Shown here: in pieces, positions 1-14,200 of the stretch
Numbering within the stretch: position 1 is the first letter of the stretch
Layout: every line of letters starts with the position of its first letter
Assembly: GCF_003589595.1 (NCBI RefSeq)
Contig: NW_020654422.1
Span: 9,898,617 to 9,962,616 of the forward strand
Direction: 5' to 3'
Length of the DNA: 64,000 nt
Source of the DNA: Hyposmocoma kahamanoa
Lineage: Eukaryota > Arthropoda > Insecta > Lepidoptera > Cosmopterigidae
Made by a program: the position numbers and the translations under genes
The notes under the pieces: model-generated
Databases searched by the model: none
Seen by the model: only the letters and a program-made list of their open reading frames with translations
Told to the model about the DNA's origin: nothing

Positions 1-591
1 TTACTTTATCTCAAATAACTTAACATATATACTTTACATACGCAATATTTCTTCTCGGCTCAACAAACTAGTCATTAAGAAACTGATTAAGCACACAAGA
101 AAACAAAGTTTAAAATTGAATTATTCTAATTGGTCTCGGAGCGTGAAAAAGCAATTAAAAAATAAATTATCCTTTATCGAGCACAACGTCGACATGACTA
201 GGGTTGGGCGTCGCGTCGTGGCCGCATCCACAGCCAAACGGTAAACACTTTGCTGTAATCTCGAGATGAGAAAACTTTCAGTTCTCTTAATTCAGAAACT
301 TATTCAACAACCTAACCACCTTAGAGCGGACCGCCCGGCGGACACAACACAAACAAACTTACCTACCTACTGTTTCGTCTTACTTCTTAAATATGAATAG
401 ATCATTATCTACTTATATGTTCTGTTTCCAGTCTTTGATCACACGAAAAGCAGTAAACACTCATGGCACAACGGTGTTTACTGCAAAAAAAATCATCTAA
501 TTAAATCTGTACAGAGACAAGAGATTGTATGTAAAAAATAAATATATAAATAATGGCAAAGTTAATGATGTACGACACTATTTTTTTTATA

Positions 592-860
592 ATACTAAGT
601 GACAGGACGAATAAGTCATGAGCCTGGTGGTAAGCGACACACCTGATCATAACAGTTGCAGTGCCACTCAGAGCTTTAAACCGCAAAGATCGAAAGGGCA
701 CTGCGACTGCGCGCGTCACTCTGGGACCTAAGTTGGCAAGTCGCATGTGCCTGTAATTTCACCAACATCTCTACCCATCAAATCCGGAACGCAGTAACGC
801 TCACATTACTGCTTGGCAGCAGAAATAGGTAAGGTTACGGCAGTACTTCCCTGGACGAAC
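592..860 (-). repeat. dispersed repeat family 1, copy a
   Basis: This stretch is the reverse complement of a sequence also present near 1838..2045, 29700..29930 and 58583..58735. Shared landmarks on its own strand are a block reading TTTAAAACTCTGAGTG (here diverged), an upstream 'ACAGGCACATG'-like block, and an end close to GTCCCGTCACT. It has no coding capacity. It looks like a short interspersed element or the 3' tail of a LINE; the family name is not known to me. Confidence 0.6.
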
Positions 861-1837
861 TCTTTCATGTAGAGTAGTCTCAATACCTACGACAATCGCG
901 TAGATGAGACTTAATGTTTTTAATAAGTTTGTTCACCTCTGAGAAAGAAACAGTTTAATTTACCTGGAGTGGATATTTTACAAAAGAAACAAAAAGACAC
1001 ATTGAGTACTTATGCATCAAAATAGGGAAGCATCGAAACTTGTTGCTCCAACTCGTAAAGTCTACCGATTATCAACGATGTGTCTGCATGCTTCATACCT
1101 CTTCCAAACACTGCAGTGTCAACGTAAGTCAAAGCAAGTGAGTCATTTTATTTTTATGTTAAACATTAAATAGCATACATATATAGGGTTATAGATTAGA
1201 TTAGAACATTACATATTTGAAACGGTAACATAAGATATGACGCCTTGAAATACTTAATTTATGTGCCTGCCGGCGGCGTTGAGCACTGTAATATACACAT
1301 TTCAATTTAATCAGCTCATTGACAACTTGAAGTATCCCACTCAAGTGGGACAAACCCTCGAACTGAGCAAACAGACATTAAAGGATTATCTGATAGAGTA
1401 CGTAATATAACATGCAGACAGTATGTCACGTATGTCGTTACCAAACAAAAGCAAACGCGGTTAGTGTGAGTCAGCCGCTAAGGAGGGCGCGTGTCATAGC
1501 AACGTATCGCCCACTAGTCCCGAATAAAAAATGACTGAATAAAATAAAAACATTCGCTTCGAGAAATTTGGATGTACCGTGTCAATTCAATTACCTACGC
1601 TGAACGCCCCACTGCCGTGTCGAAGATTACGGCAATGAAAAAATATTCCAGGAAAAAATCTAACAAACATTTGATAAACAGGTAGGTTTAAACTCTTCAA
1701 TTTTCTAAACCTTCGGTTCTTAGACAACTATATGATAGTTTTAATAACAAAAAATAGTTTGAAAATATTGTGTTTAGAAAACTCTTAACATATTTGTTGT
1801 CAAATTTGTATCAATAGAGTTCCTTATTGTATTGATC

Positions 1838-2045
1838 TAAGGTAGTACTACCACCTTGCGTATTTTTACCGCCAAGCGATAATGTGATATTACATGGGAT
1901 TTGTCAACTAATGTCCAAGGGTGACGGGCGCAGTAGCGATATCCCTCAGATCTCTGCGATTTAAAACTCTGAGTGGCACTGCAACTGTTTATGGACAGGC
2001 GTGTAGCTTACACTTATTCGTCCCGTCACTTGATATTATTAAAAA
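1838..2045 (+). repeat. dispersed repeat family 1, copy b
   Basis: This is a second, forward copy of the repeat seen at 592..860. It contains the block GCGATTTAAAACTCTGAGTG and ends in TCGTCCCGTCACT followed by an A-rich stretch. The copy is diverged from the other three, which suggests old insertions. Confidence 0.6.
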
Positions 2046-2245
2046 AAATTAAGCTACTTACGTAAACTTTGTAGGTGATACAATAATTTTGTCGTATTAG
2101 CGTTAAGTATAGTTAACAAATAAACAATAAAAATGGTAAATGGATTTGCAGTGGTTTTCGAGAATGGTGTAATTCAAGGTCGTGTTTTGTTGAATTTTGA
2201 GGTTATTTGTCGCTAACAAGCGATAATGTGTGTACATGTGTTTAG

Positions 2246-5200
2246 ATGAGTTCGAGCAAGCGAGCCACGGTGGTGACATTGAGTGAAGCCAGTGACTTGC
2301 GCCCGTCTGTCACCATCACAGATATGGACACTGTGCACGAGGAAAATGACAGCGACAGGTATGGATTAACCAAGGACTCGAGTGTTGCTTATGAAAAAAC
2401 ATGTACTTCACTTTAAATTATGTAGAATTTATTTAGTGTATTTTAAACATATAAAGATTTAGATGCATATATTTAATAACATTGTACTCACAGGCCTATA
2501 AAGCTCTTTAATCATATCATTATATAGTAATCATTATTTAGTAGTAGTAATTATTATATCATTATGAGTAAATATTTAGCAAGTAAAGAGCAAATCATCT
2601 TTAACTTCCTAAAGCCCCGTGGACATCAAAATATACATAATATATGAAGTGATTCAGACCCACACAATATTATTCCTATGATCACGTAAACGCCCGGCTT
2701 ACATCATAAATTTAAACACTACATTCAAATTTATCGCTGTATATTATTCCATATGTTCATAGAGTATCTAGAAAAATATGTTTTTTTTATATAAAGCTTG
2801 CTTGGGCCTGAAGCATGTAATTGTATTTTGTAAAATGTACTAAATACAATTACATGCTTAAGGCCCAAGCAAGCTTTATAATGATAGAGTACATTGCGCG
2901 TTTAGCATTTTTCACATTGTATTTTGCTGGGTATTAGGAGGTTTAAAGAAAAAATTAAACTAGATTGCTTATATCATGTGCCCATCTCCAAATGCATTTA
3001 ATAATAAATACTATGTAAAAAAAATTACGTTACTCTTAAATTATAATTTAGGTCATTTTGCGTACACTTTATTATTATAGTCTATTTGTTATAAGTAATT
3101 ATCACACTTATTCCTCTATTTCATTGCAATGAACATCGTTTACTGTAAGTTTGTAATAAGTATACGTATTTCAAAAGAGTAAATAATATTTTAAATTTCA
3201 TTTTCTAAGTGATGCAGGAAATTACGTCTGTGCGTTTGAGCAGACAGTTAATCTAAACAAAAGCGCTTGTTTTAATTAAAGTTTCATTTAAACGTACTTT
3301 CTTTTGCGCGCTAACTCAGTCTTATCTTTTATTATAAAAAAATATATTGATTAAAAAATACAACATTTTATAACAAAATTAAATACTACGCTAATCATAG
3401 TGAACTTACAGAACTGGGAATAGGATTTGAATATTTCGCCTGGTTTATAAGAGAAATACATATTTCTATGAATCTGTATTTGAATAGCTTGGGAATTCAC
3501 AATAGAGAAGAGGCATAAAGTAATATTTTGTTATTCAAAAGGTGTGAGGTGGTGGAAGGCAGCTTAGGATGACATTTCCGGCGGACGGATGCACATTTAG
3601 GAGATTTCGCGCTCAATCTGCTCTCCTGGTTCGATACCGGCACCATTCTTCAAATATTGGTTCACATATTCACATATTGCATTGTTTCCTAACCTGTTCC
3701 GTTTTGTTTATTTTGTAATCATCATAATTATGTGCGTAATTATAAAATAGATAACATAATTAAATTGAAAAAGAATTTCTTAAATCTTGTAAATGCAACT
3801 TGACGACCTCTGAGGCCCAACTATTTGCATTATGGGCACGGGATGAGGAGATCCATTGATCAATTCCCGGTAGGAACAATTTGGAAATGAAATGAACTTT
3901 TCTAAATTCTTTCTGGTCTAGTGTTCTGCGAATTGCCCCTGTTCTTCACTTCCGGCAAAGTGAATTCCGTTGCTCTGATACTCATTCCCTACTTTGAGAC
4001 CAAGTGATGTAGTTGTTTTGCACATTATTAAAAAAAAATTATTTCCAATGTGTAACAATCGCAAAAACCTCGATATACTTAAATCTTCAAAAAAACTGTT
4101 GTTAATTGAAAGTTAAGGAATTTGTATTTTGAACTAAATAAATAAATGGAAAATCTTTCTCATTATATTGCTTTATTAAATTCCGCAGATATCGAGTCAT
4201 TAATACAATTATTTCACTCGCTAACAAACACAGCAAGTCGACAAATTACTTGATTCTGATTGCATACAAATAAACTATGACTGTTTGTGTATAAATGTTT
4301 AGATATTTCATTCTCATTTTGACCTAAAATATTGATGAACCCCTTATTTTGTATCTCAATATATCATTCCACATCAATCTGCTAGTATTTAAAAATAATC
4401 CTTAACTTTGTGATCAATATGAAGCGTGCGCTACGAAATACCGTGCTATATAAAAGCATACACAATCCTTTGTGTATGCTTTTATTTTTTTCCAAGTATG
4501 CATCTAAATCCTCCTGGATTTAGATGCATACTTGGAAAGCTTTGACAATATTTATAATGTTTGACAGACTGTATTGTGCAGTGCGATGCACCTTCTGAGA
4601 ATGCGAGCTTTTACAATATAGCAAGTACCTGAAGACGTTAGTACGTATAATCGAATTGTCATGCATTTTTCTTGTATTATATTATTGTTTAAACGTGTGA
4701 ATCCACGATATCTCTATAAATTATATTGCAGATTGACTGAACAATACTTAATAGTTAGAAGAAACTATTAAAGTTCAGTTTATAAAAGTTAAATTTATTT
4801 CGTTTATCGTTTTATCTAGACTTCAAAGTATGCCTACGTTATTACAACATTATTACCGGCAATACCAACATCTTTTTGTGATTTGACATTATACGAGTAT
4901 TTAAAAGAGAAATATAAATCGTAATGAAGTATGGTAGGCACTTCGGTTTTCATTAATTCGGTGTGTATTTGTTACGGGTAGCATGCCATTTTAGCCTCAC
5001 CTGACCATATTAAATTAATTATAAGCCAAACACACAATTTCATCATAACGCATCTCAAGCAGAGGCCGTGGGCTCAAATCCTGACTCACACCTGTGGGTT
5101 TTTTGGAATTTATATGCGAAATTTAATTTTAAATTTACCATGAGCTTTTCGGTTCACAACCCTTACAAAACGTGTAAAGTTCCCAACCCGTATTGGGCCA

Positions 5201-8200
5201 GCGTGGCGGACTACGGCCTAAACCATCGCCTGAGAGGAGACCCGTGCCCGACAGTGGGACTTATAAATGGATTGGTTATGATGACAATTTTTGCTGTCCA
5301 GCATAAAAAACTTTAATTTTCCAAAGGCACTGTGAACGCTATGAATTATTATTTTAAATTGTTATTTTCCTATAGCGATGAATCTTCGCACTCGGACATT
5401 ACACGTCTACGCGAACGTACGAACGCTATGTTGAGTCCGAACACAGAACCCCTGATGTCTCACTCACATTCCCAACCTAACAGCCGTCGGATGTCCAACG
5501 ACTTGGAGGCAAAGCTCGCAGCGAATCTTAACACAAGGTAATCTAATCAAAGTTAGTATGTAAGTCGTTATCCAGAATTTTTCGTCCACTCTGTCTTGAC
5601 ATAGGCCAATAAAAAAAACGAAAACGCATTATTTAAAAAATTCTATTGAACTTTCTTCGTTTTAATAAAAATACTATATTAAGAGAAAAATTACTACTGT
5701 TATTTGTTTCTTCGGTGATAATGATGACATACTCATACATACTACTGAGTCGAACACCTTAGGGCGCGTTCCCATTATGTCGTGACTGTCGCAAAATCAA
5801 AATCAAAATAATCTTTATTTCATAGGTAAGCATTATTACACTTGAAATCGTCACATTGGTTAAACTCTACCGCTCATTCGTAAGGCAGATTTCCCTGAGA
5901 AGAATGAGCAAGAAACTCTAGGGGTTGCTCTTTATAAATAACATTTGTACGCATTCAACATTTACAATATATATTTTTTTTCGTTCAAACATCAGAGATC
6001 GAGACTACTCCTGAGCTAAACGGGTTACTACCACGATTTTTTGTCATCCAAGTACGCAGAAGTTGTATAATAACCTTTAGTATAAAGTTTTTGTTTCACT
6101 ATAGTTTAGACCTCGTGAATGGCTAATTTTGTATATCAACCGGAATCTTGTTATAGAAGCGTATAATGCCCCTTAAATGAATTTGTCACTTTGTGAAGAC
6201 GACTATCAAGAACAGCTAGTTTAGTTTTATTCCTCGTATTAATGTTATGTCTGTCACTATTTTTAATAAAGAGATTACTATTCCTCTTAACATAAATTAC
6301 ATTCTCATAGATGGACTGTGACGCTAGTGTAAGAATATTAATTTCCTTAAACTTATCTCTCAAAGATTCTCTGGGGCCCAGATTGTAAGTTGCCCTAACC
6401 GCACGTTTCTGCAGGACAAAAATTCTATTGACATTGGCGGCATTACCCCAAAGCAAAATGCCGTTTGTTATTAGACTGTAAAAGTAGCTGAAGTAAACCA
6501 ATCTAGCGATTTCGACATCTGAAGGTTTCCGTATTTTTTTAATCGCGTACACTCCAGAGCTGAGCCGTTTTGATAACTTACTTATATGTGGACTCCATTG
6601 CAATTTAGCATCTAACGTTATACATAGAAATACAACCGTTTCCACAAGATTCAATTTTTCGTTTCTAACTACAATATTTGTAGCCGTCTCTCTAACATTG
6701 AGTAATGTAAATTTCACACAATTTTTTTTTTTTTTTCTCATTAAGGAGCTGGTTATTTGTATTGTTTTTTTCTCATTAAGTAACAGCAAACCAATCAACT
6801 ACTATAGATATAGTATTGTTCACATCGTCGTAGGAACATTGGTGCCTTTTAACTTTAAATAATAATGAAGTATTATCAGCAAACAATACTATCTCACGTT
6901 TTAAACCCTCCATGAGGCTAGGTAAGTGATTAATATAAACTAAAAACAAAAATTTGCCTAGAGTTGGACCTTGAGGGACACCCATGCTAATTGTAGACCC
7001 TGATGGTCTCGTACCGTTAACATCGACCCTCTGTACCCTACCACCCAAATACGATTTAAGAAGGTCGAGATCTCGTCCCGCCACACCGTAATGGCGAAGT
7101 TTCCTGACCAGAGTATCACGGTGCACATAATCAAAAGTCTTGGAAAGGTCACAGAATACACCAATAGCATCATGTGAGTATTCCCATGCATCAGATATAT
7201 GTTTCATCAACTCAACACCAACATCGGTTGTAGAGCGACCTCGAGTGAAACCAAATTGTTTAGGTGACATTAAGTTATTACTATAAAAATGTGCACACAT
7301 CTGATTTAGAATCATTTTTTCAAAGATTTTACTGAGTGTTGGTAGTATTGAAATAGGTCTGAAACTGGTGGGCTCTGACGTACTACCAGATTTGAAAAGT
7401 GGAATAACCTTTACTTTGCTTCATGAGGTCAGGAAAGACACCATATCAACACGTTTATTAAAGACAGGCTAAGTAAGGCGCAATACAATCAACTATAGAA
7501 CTAATTACAGGACTGAAAGACCATCAAGGTCAGCAGTATTTTTTATGTCTATAAACTTAAAGGCTTTAACAATATCGTTTGGAAATAAATGACGGAACCT
7601 TAAATTAGTAGTACTAACTGCATTACTTTCTTTTAGTAAGGATTCAGCGGCAGTGGGGGATGAATTTAACGAGTTAGTAGTCAAAATTGGAATGTCAGCA
7701 AAAAAAATTTCAAATATTTTAGCAACTTCTGCGTCTATGTTCACAATTTTGTCATTAAATCTTAGTTTAAAACCTAAGTTATGAAATTTGACCCTTCCAG
7801 TTTCGCTGTTTATAATATTCCAAGTCATTTTTACTATATTCGCGCAGCTTTTAATTTTATTATTTATAAACATTGCTTTGGCTGCAACATAAACACGCTT
7901 AAACATTTTCGAATACTTCCTAACAAAATCATTAAAACTGTTATTAGTGTTATAGGTCTTTTTATCGTAAAGATCATATAGCCTTTCTCTACTTTTATGA
8001 ATTCTCACTATCGCCCAATCAATAAATTTCAATGAATTATTAATGCTTATCAATATGGACTTAAAAACATTATCACGTTCAGGTTTCACTGTGTTGAAAA
8101 TTGAATTATACAATTTATTGGGATTGTTAACGTACGGAATGTCAGTTAGTTTAAAAATTACGTTATTTCTGTAAGATTTAAGTCGACCATTATTTATCGG

Positions 8201-11200
8201 AACACATGTGATATCCTTTTTCGGCACTTTATCAACAGTTATATTAAAGTGGCCAATTTACCGCAATTATCAGACGTTAATTTATTTGTAATAGATTTAT
8301 TACTAGGTACGGCGTTAGTATAAATGTTGTCTAAACAAGTGGCTGTAGTAGAAGTTATTCTAGTAGGCACTAATAGAAGATTCATAAGATTCGAAAAACG
8401 ATATGAGCCTTCCTAGCCACCTGGTGATTGTTGAAGCTAAACATGAACTGATGTTTAGATAAAAGTGGTGCTCAGTAATACAAAGAATATAAATATTATT
8501 ACAGTTAATAAATAATTCTCTTTGCCTTTCATGCCTTGAATATTTTGGTGCGCCAAGTGTGTAATGTGTAAATATAACAATTTATTATATTTCTATGACT
8601 TTATTAGGTTGGTTTTTTACTGTCAGTGTATTGCAAATGTATTTCTTCGTTGTCTTATATGTCGCGTCTAGCCTGTTCCCATATCACGACTATCTGTCGT
8701 AACTGTGTCGTGAACGTTTATTTTATCGTTGAACTACTGTCGTGTCTAGCTGTTCCCACTAGATCGTGACGACAATTTGTCAGTTCACGGCAGCCGCCTT
8801 GTAGTTTGCATGACAGAATCATTAGAAGCTACAATTATCTGTCGTCACATTTTTATCATGACATTTTAAATATCGTCTGAGGGCAGTCGTTCTACCTCTT
8901 CCTATTGTCACAACAATCTGTCATCGTAACGTTAAATAGAGTCGTGAACGGCAGTTAATCGTGTTTGACTATATGTTAACAACTTCATTTTCATATACAA
9001 GGCATGTCACTTTAAACTGCACGACTATCTATCGTCACGACATAATGGGAACGCACCCTTAGTAGCGTATGAAAAAACAACCTAGTTTGGTAAAATAAGA
9101 ATTTGCACAGCGTATTTTAACAGCTAACTCAACTACAGGCGCCCATCAGCAATAATAGCAGCGTTCCGCAGGCCGTCGCAAGCACTGGCGCTGTGTGCCG
9201 CCACACAGAAACGATTTCTTTCCGAGCTCGGGCCGAATTCTCGCACATCCGTGGCTTCCACAATACATGAACATCTGCCATCCACTGCTGAAATATTGGG
9301 ACAGTAAGTCTAACATTAAGATGACAAAAACGTTTAAAAAATTAAATTAAGTTAAAACCAATAAAGTTTGATTTCGTCTATATAAATTATAATAATATAC
9401 TTTACAACGCTCATTGAAAAATTAAGCAATAGAATTTCTCAAAAAAATCTCGTGGAAAAATCCCTGTAACCAACTGCATTGGCAAATCTTTAAAAGATAA
9501 CAGGAGAACATAAATCATGTTTTCGTATCGCAAGTGGTGACGATAGATGTACAGTAGTGGTAATGTCACCCGATGCGGTCGACGCATCTGCCAACGACGT
9601 GTTTGGAACTATATCAACTTTAACGAAATACTATTTCAAGTTGTTTACGAAGTCGTGAACCTTACTTTCAAATAAAGGAAAGTAATGTAGTTTGTGTTTT
9701 TTATTTTAGAATTTAAACGGGTACAATTTTCGTAGCTGAAACATACTCCCACTAAAGTATATAAATTATTGACAAGTGACACTTAGTACGGTTACATGTT
9801 CTGAAATAAAATAATTGCTAAATATTTAACAAAAATTTGTGAAATAATAATTTTCCAATTTTTTTTTTATTTACATGTTTGGTTTCATCCTTAATAACCG
9901 CGGGTGAACTGTTTTATAGGTACATAATACGTTTCTTTAAGGTCTTATCTAAGTAGCAGTTAGTGAATCTTGGGATTACAAATTTACCCGAGCCACAAGT
10001 AAAGAGATAATTGCCTCGATTCTCACTAGTTGAATGCACTGAATTGTTGACACTTAATTCTTAGTAGAGAACTCGTATGAACACTAACCAAATAATGGAT
10101 TGTTCGAGTCAATGGCGTTTTGTACATAAGAAACTGAATCTATTTAGCTGAAGGTGAACAATATTCCCAGTCGGATAATGTCACCGTCCGCATTATATCT
10201 TCAACAAAGCGAATACCTCCCGCCAACGGCATTCAAAAGCAGGCCCTTTATTCACTAATATTCGCGAACTGTTCGCCGCGCTGCGCTATCTGTTTATTAA
10301 TATTACGAGTATATTGCACAAATTCATTTTGACTCCAAATTGTCCATTACTTTCACGTTTTGTTATATCATTTGGGGTACTTTAAATTACAACCAACAAT
10401 TGTTTACAAAGCCCAAATTTTAGTTTCCTACGACAGCAAAGTACAAGTATGTGATACGTTAACATGAATTTTGTATGAATTATGTATTTGATTACAGAGA
10501 TGCTTTAAGCAAGGCCTTGTCGGCCCTATACGCAAAACTCCTAGTAGTCCTTGGTCTAGCTTTTCCCGTAACAGAAGTCATCGCCAATGGTGTAACGGAT
10601 GGCTACTATCAGGTAAAAAAATTACCACTATAAACGATATTACAGTACCCACTGCTATAATAATATTAACAAAGGTTCTCATTTTACAGGGTTTCTATTT
10701 ATATTTATATCTAGTATCAGTATTGTTTGTTATATTTCAATACGCAAACATAATGCGACAAAAAGCTGTTAGCATGATTATTCATGAATTTGGTAAGTAA
10801 ACAATAACTTTCTATAAGTACTTCCATTAAGTGCTAATCACCGATTTATCAAATGGTAACGAAAAATGCTAAATTTTATTTTCAACATTTCACAAAACAA
10901 AACAATATGCAGACAGTATCTTCTTTAACTTGCTAGCCACTGTAATTAGCCACATTTGCTTAACAAAATGCGACATTAAAATCACATCTTGTTTGCATAA
11001 TTGCGACCCCAAGAAATATTTGCCTTCGTTTAGTTTGCATTCTAACGCTTTCAGCCATCGGCATAAATGTCGTGGAAAATTACCTCATACGTATGTTCCT
11101 TAATGACCGTCGTCCACCATTCAAATAAAAGAAAACGTTTTATTCTCTTATAGCAGACACAGATAGAGAAGAAAAGAATGGGAAATCTACCCCGGGCGAC

Positions 11201-14200
11201 AAAACTAAAAAGAATGAAAAGGACAAGATATCACGATATGGAAGTTTTTATTTAAGACTTGGTGCTATAGGTAAACTTAAGTCATAATTAATGCAACTTT
11301 TAGATTGCTTTTTGAATAAATATTTTTCAAACACAGATTTTAATACAGGACCTATTTTTTATTGGCAGCGTTCGGTATTGGTTCTATGGTTTACAGTGGA
11401 TTAGAATTTGGAGAATATTTCGAGTTGACTGATCGCTGTCGTTCGGTGCTTACTGCTACAACCCCGGTAGTACGAATGGCTCTCACGTTGCTTCAAATGC
11501 AATTTATATTCCTCACGAACAAAGACATTGAAACTGGCAGTCACAAAATGATACAAAGGTTTGGTTTCATGCACATGATAGCTACAAATCTTTGCGAGTG
11601 GTTGTACGTCCTTGTGGAAGAAACGAAGCATGAAATACATCATTTGGAGCACTCAATGATAGCTAATGTTATTGTCAAGAATAATGAAACCGCGGAGGTA
11701 CCATGCCGTAGAGGAAACATGATGGGAGGATTGTTACAAAATGCATCACCTTTCCTGTTTCCGTGCACTATTGAATATTCCCTCATATGCGCCGTCATAT
11801 TGTATGAAATGTGGAAAGAGGTAAAAAATAATATTTTTGTATAATTTCAACATTTTGAACAACTGTTTGTAACAATTCTAAAAGGTCACGTAATTTACAG
11901 ATTAAATGCACCCCTGAAGACTTCGAGCGGAAATTCCATTATTCTAAAACAACTAATCAGTCTCGAAATAATTCAGTGACACCGGAAAAAATACTTCAAC
12001 AATTCGGTAACTCTAAATTCGCAATAATTACTATTAAACACATAACGTGTTGCATTATATTCGACATTCCATGATTTCTGACTTTCTGACTTCAGCTTTT
12101 TAGATGATTTAGTTCTCAAAAAAAGTAGAAACCATATCGAATTGTACACGATAAATTTAAATTTCGAAAGAAATACCTATTTCCTTGAACAATTGAGGCT
12201 ATCAGCGCTACAGTGGTTAACCCGCATTCTTCAATATTACTTTAAATCACACTAAAGTACTTGATTATTTTATATTTGGATGCTATTTTCATTTATAAAA
12301 AATATTCATGAATCTATCATTTTTTTATACATGAAAATAGCACCCAAATATAAAATAATTATGTAGTTTAGTATCATTGAAAGTATACAGTAGAAAAAAA
12401 GATGTGGATTACACCTTATTGAAACCAGCCCGTTGCACCAAGTACCAAGTACCAAGTACACCTTATTGCGCTGACAGCGTCAATTTTCACCAAATATCTG
12501 TATAATATTGGTTTTTAATGAATATTCTGTTTTACTACAATGATATTTATTTATTTTTTGTGAAATTACTATAAATAACTCCACTAGTTTGTTATAATTA
12601 TTAATAACAAAGATCGAACACAAAATACCCTTCTGTTCTGACAGAACACGAACCTCTGTCTGTTTTGCCAATGAAAGGCAAGTCCGCCTTATTTTAGCAA
12701 ATATGAAAAAATATTTCTAAAATAGCAATTACTTCCAGCGGGAATGTTGGGCGTGGGTTCCCCATATGGCAGCCGCGCGAAGTTACATCACTTCTCCTTG
12801 GACTGCTCCCACGCACACCGCGGCCTTTTCGCGGGCATTTTTCTGATCGTACTCACTATTATCTCCCTCATTATGTTCTTCGTCCTCGTTCACCATCCTG
12901 AAACTATAACTGTGAGTATAGCATTAAAAAAAAATTAGACAACACCACATACGTTGCTCTGATCCCAAAGTAATCAATATAGCACTTGTGTTACGGAAAT
13001 CGGGAACAACGACTGTACCACAAACATACAGACCCAAGCCAGTATTGAAAAGTGTGTTTTCTACATTGACTCGGCCGGGGACAGAAGCCGGGATCTTAGA
13101 GATGACGACACCATGGAAACCGGTGAGCAAGAAATGAAGAGGTCGTCATTGTTTATAGATATGGGGCCCAGCATTCACTTTCTGTAGATAACAAAATGCC
13201 AAAAGTATTAGAGGGACTTATATGTATAGAATTACGATATCTACAAGTCATGTATCTGCAGATATAGATTCATCAACTGCTAATTTTGGGCTATCTTCGA
13301 GTAATACCTATTCTATTACGATCGAGTAGTATCAATACGATTAAATAAAAACTTTAAATATTTTTTTCATAAGCCTAACTTTATTTCACAGAATGCAATC
13401 TTTCAAGTGAACATATGTGAGCTTATCTTATATACTGTGACTATTATAGTCTCGTGCTGCGCACTGTACCAAATGAGATCATTGCCCTATAAAAGGAAAT
13501 CTAGAGGTAAGTAATCTGTGAAATATATTGTGTAAATCTCGGATAATTTACACCTCATATCACATATAACTGAGACAATAAAAAAACTTCATCAAGTTTC
13601 TTAGTCATTTTCTCAGTTATATGTGATGTGTGGGTATCAGTAAATTACATAATAATGACAAATATGTCATTATTATGTAATTTATTTAGGAAAAAATACT
13701 ATCAACAATTCCTCTCTAATTTCTCACTGAAGCTTCAGAATTCAACATCTGAGTAAATAATTATTTCAAAATCCTGTCTCGGTCAGGTAGGAGCAGCAAG
13801 AATTGATAAATTTTTGGTTCGAACGTGACCCTTTTCTCAACATTAAATTGCAATTTCCCTTTATTTTATAATTTATGCGGTTGTGCTACCCTGCAAGACA
13901 ACTTATTATCTTGTCTCTTTCCTCACATATACACCACGTATCTATCTAAACCTCTCATCTTACAACCACTGCCTTATCATATAATCAATAAATTGCTGTA
14001 AGTTGCCTACAGCATTTCTAACTGCTATAATGCATATACTTCCAAACATCAGTAGTTTTATTTCGTAGCGGAAAAGGCAAAAAATACACAGAGACATGAT
14101 GTGTATTGTATAAGATACAATTATAAATCGCCAGCTGGTTTTCCGGTAGCTTTTGATATTTTATTTTTACGAAAATGTCGACTTTGATTTCAACTTCGCA

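Larger units (their letters stand above)
1..2245. other. non-coding stretch upstream of otopetrin A
   Basis: No coding exon can be supported here. It lies upstream of the first coding exon of otopetrin paralogue A and may hold its promoter or 5' UTR exons, but I see no decisive core promoter. Two copies of one dispersed repeat lie in it, in opposite orientation, and are listed separately. A slightly GC-richer patch near 1455..1510 is the only other compositional change. Confidence 0.5.

Noticed and set aside
5068..5316. 82-codon frame before otopetrin A exon 2
   Set aside because: It translates a SINE; the strings match the repeat body and not a protein family.
11401..11652. Antisense open frame of 83 codons opposite otopetrin A exon 7
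   Set aside because: It is a shadow of the coding strand, which carries clear otopetrin motifs.
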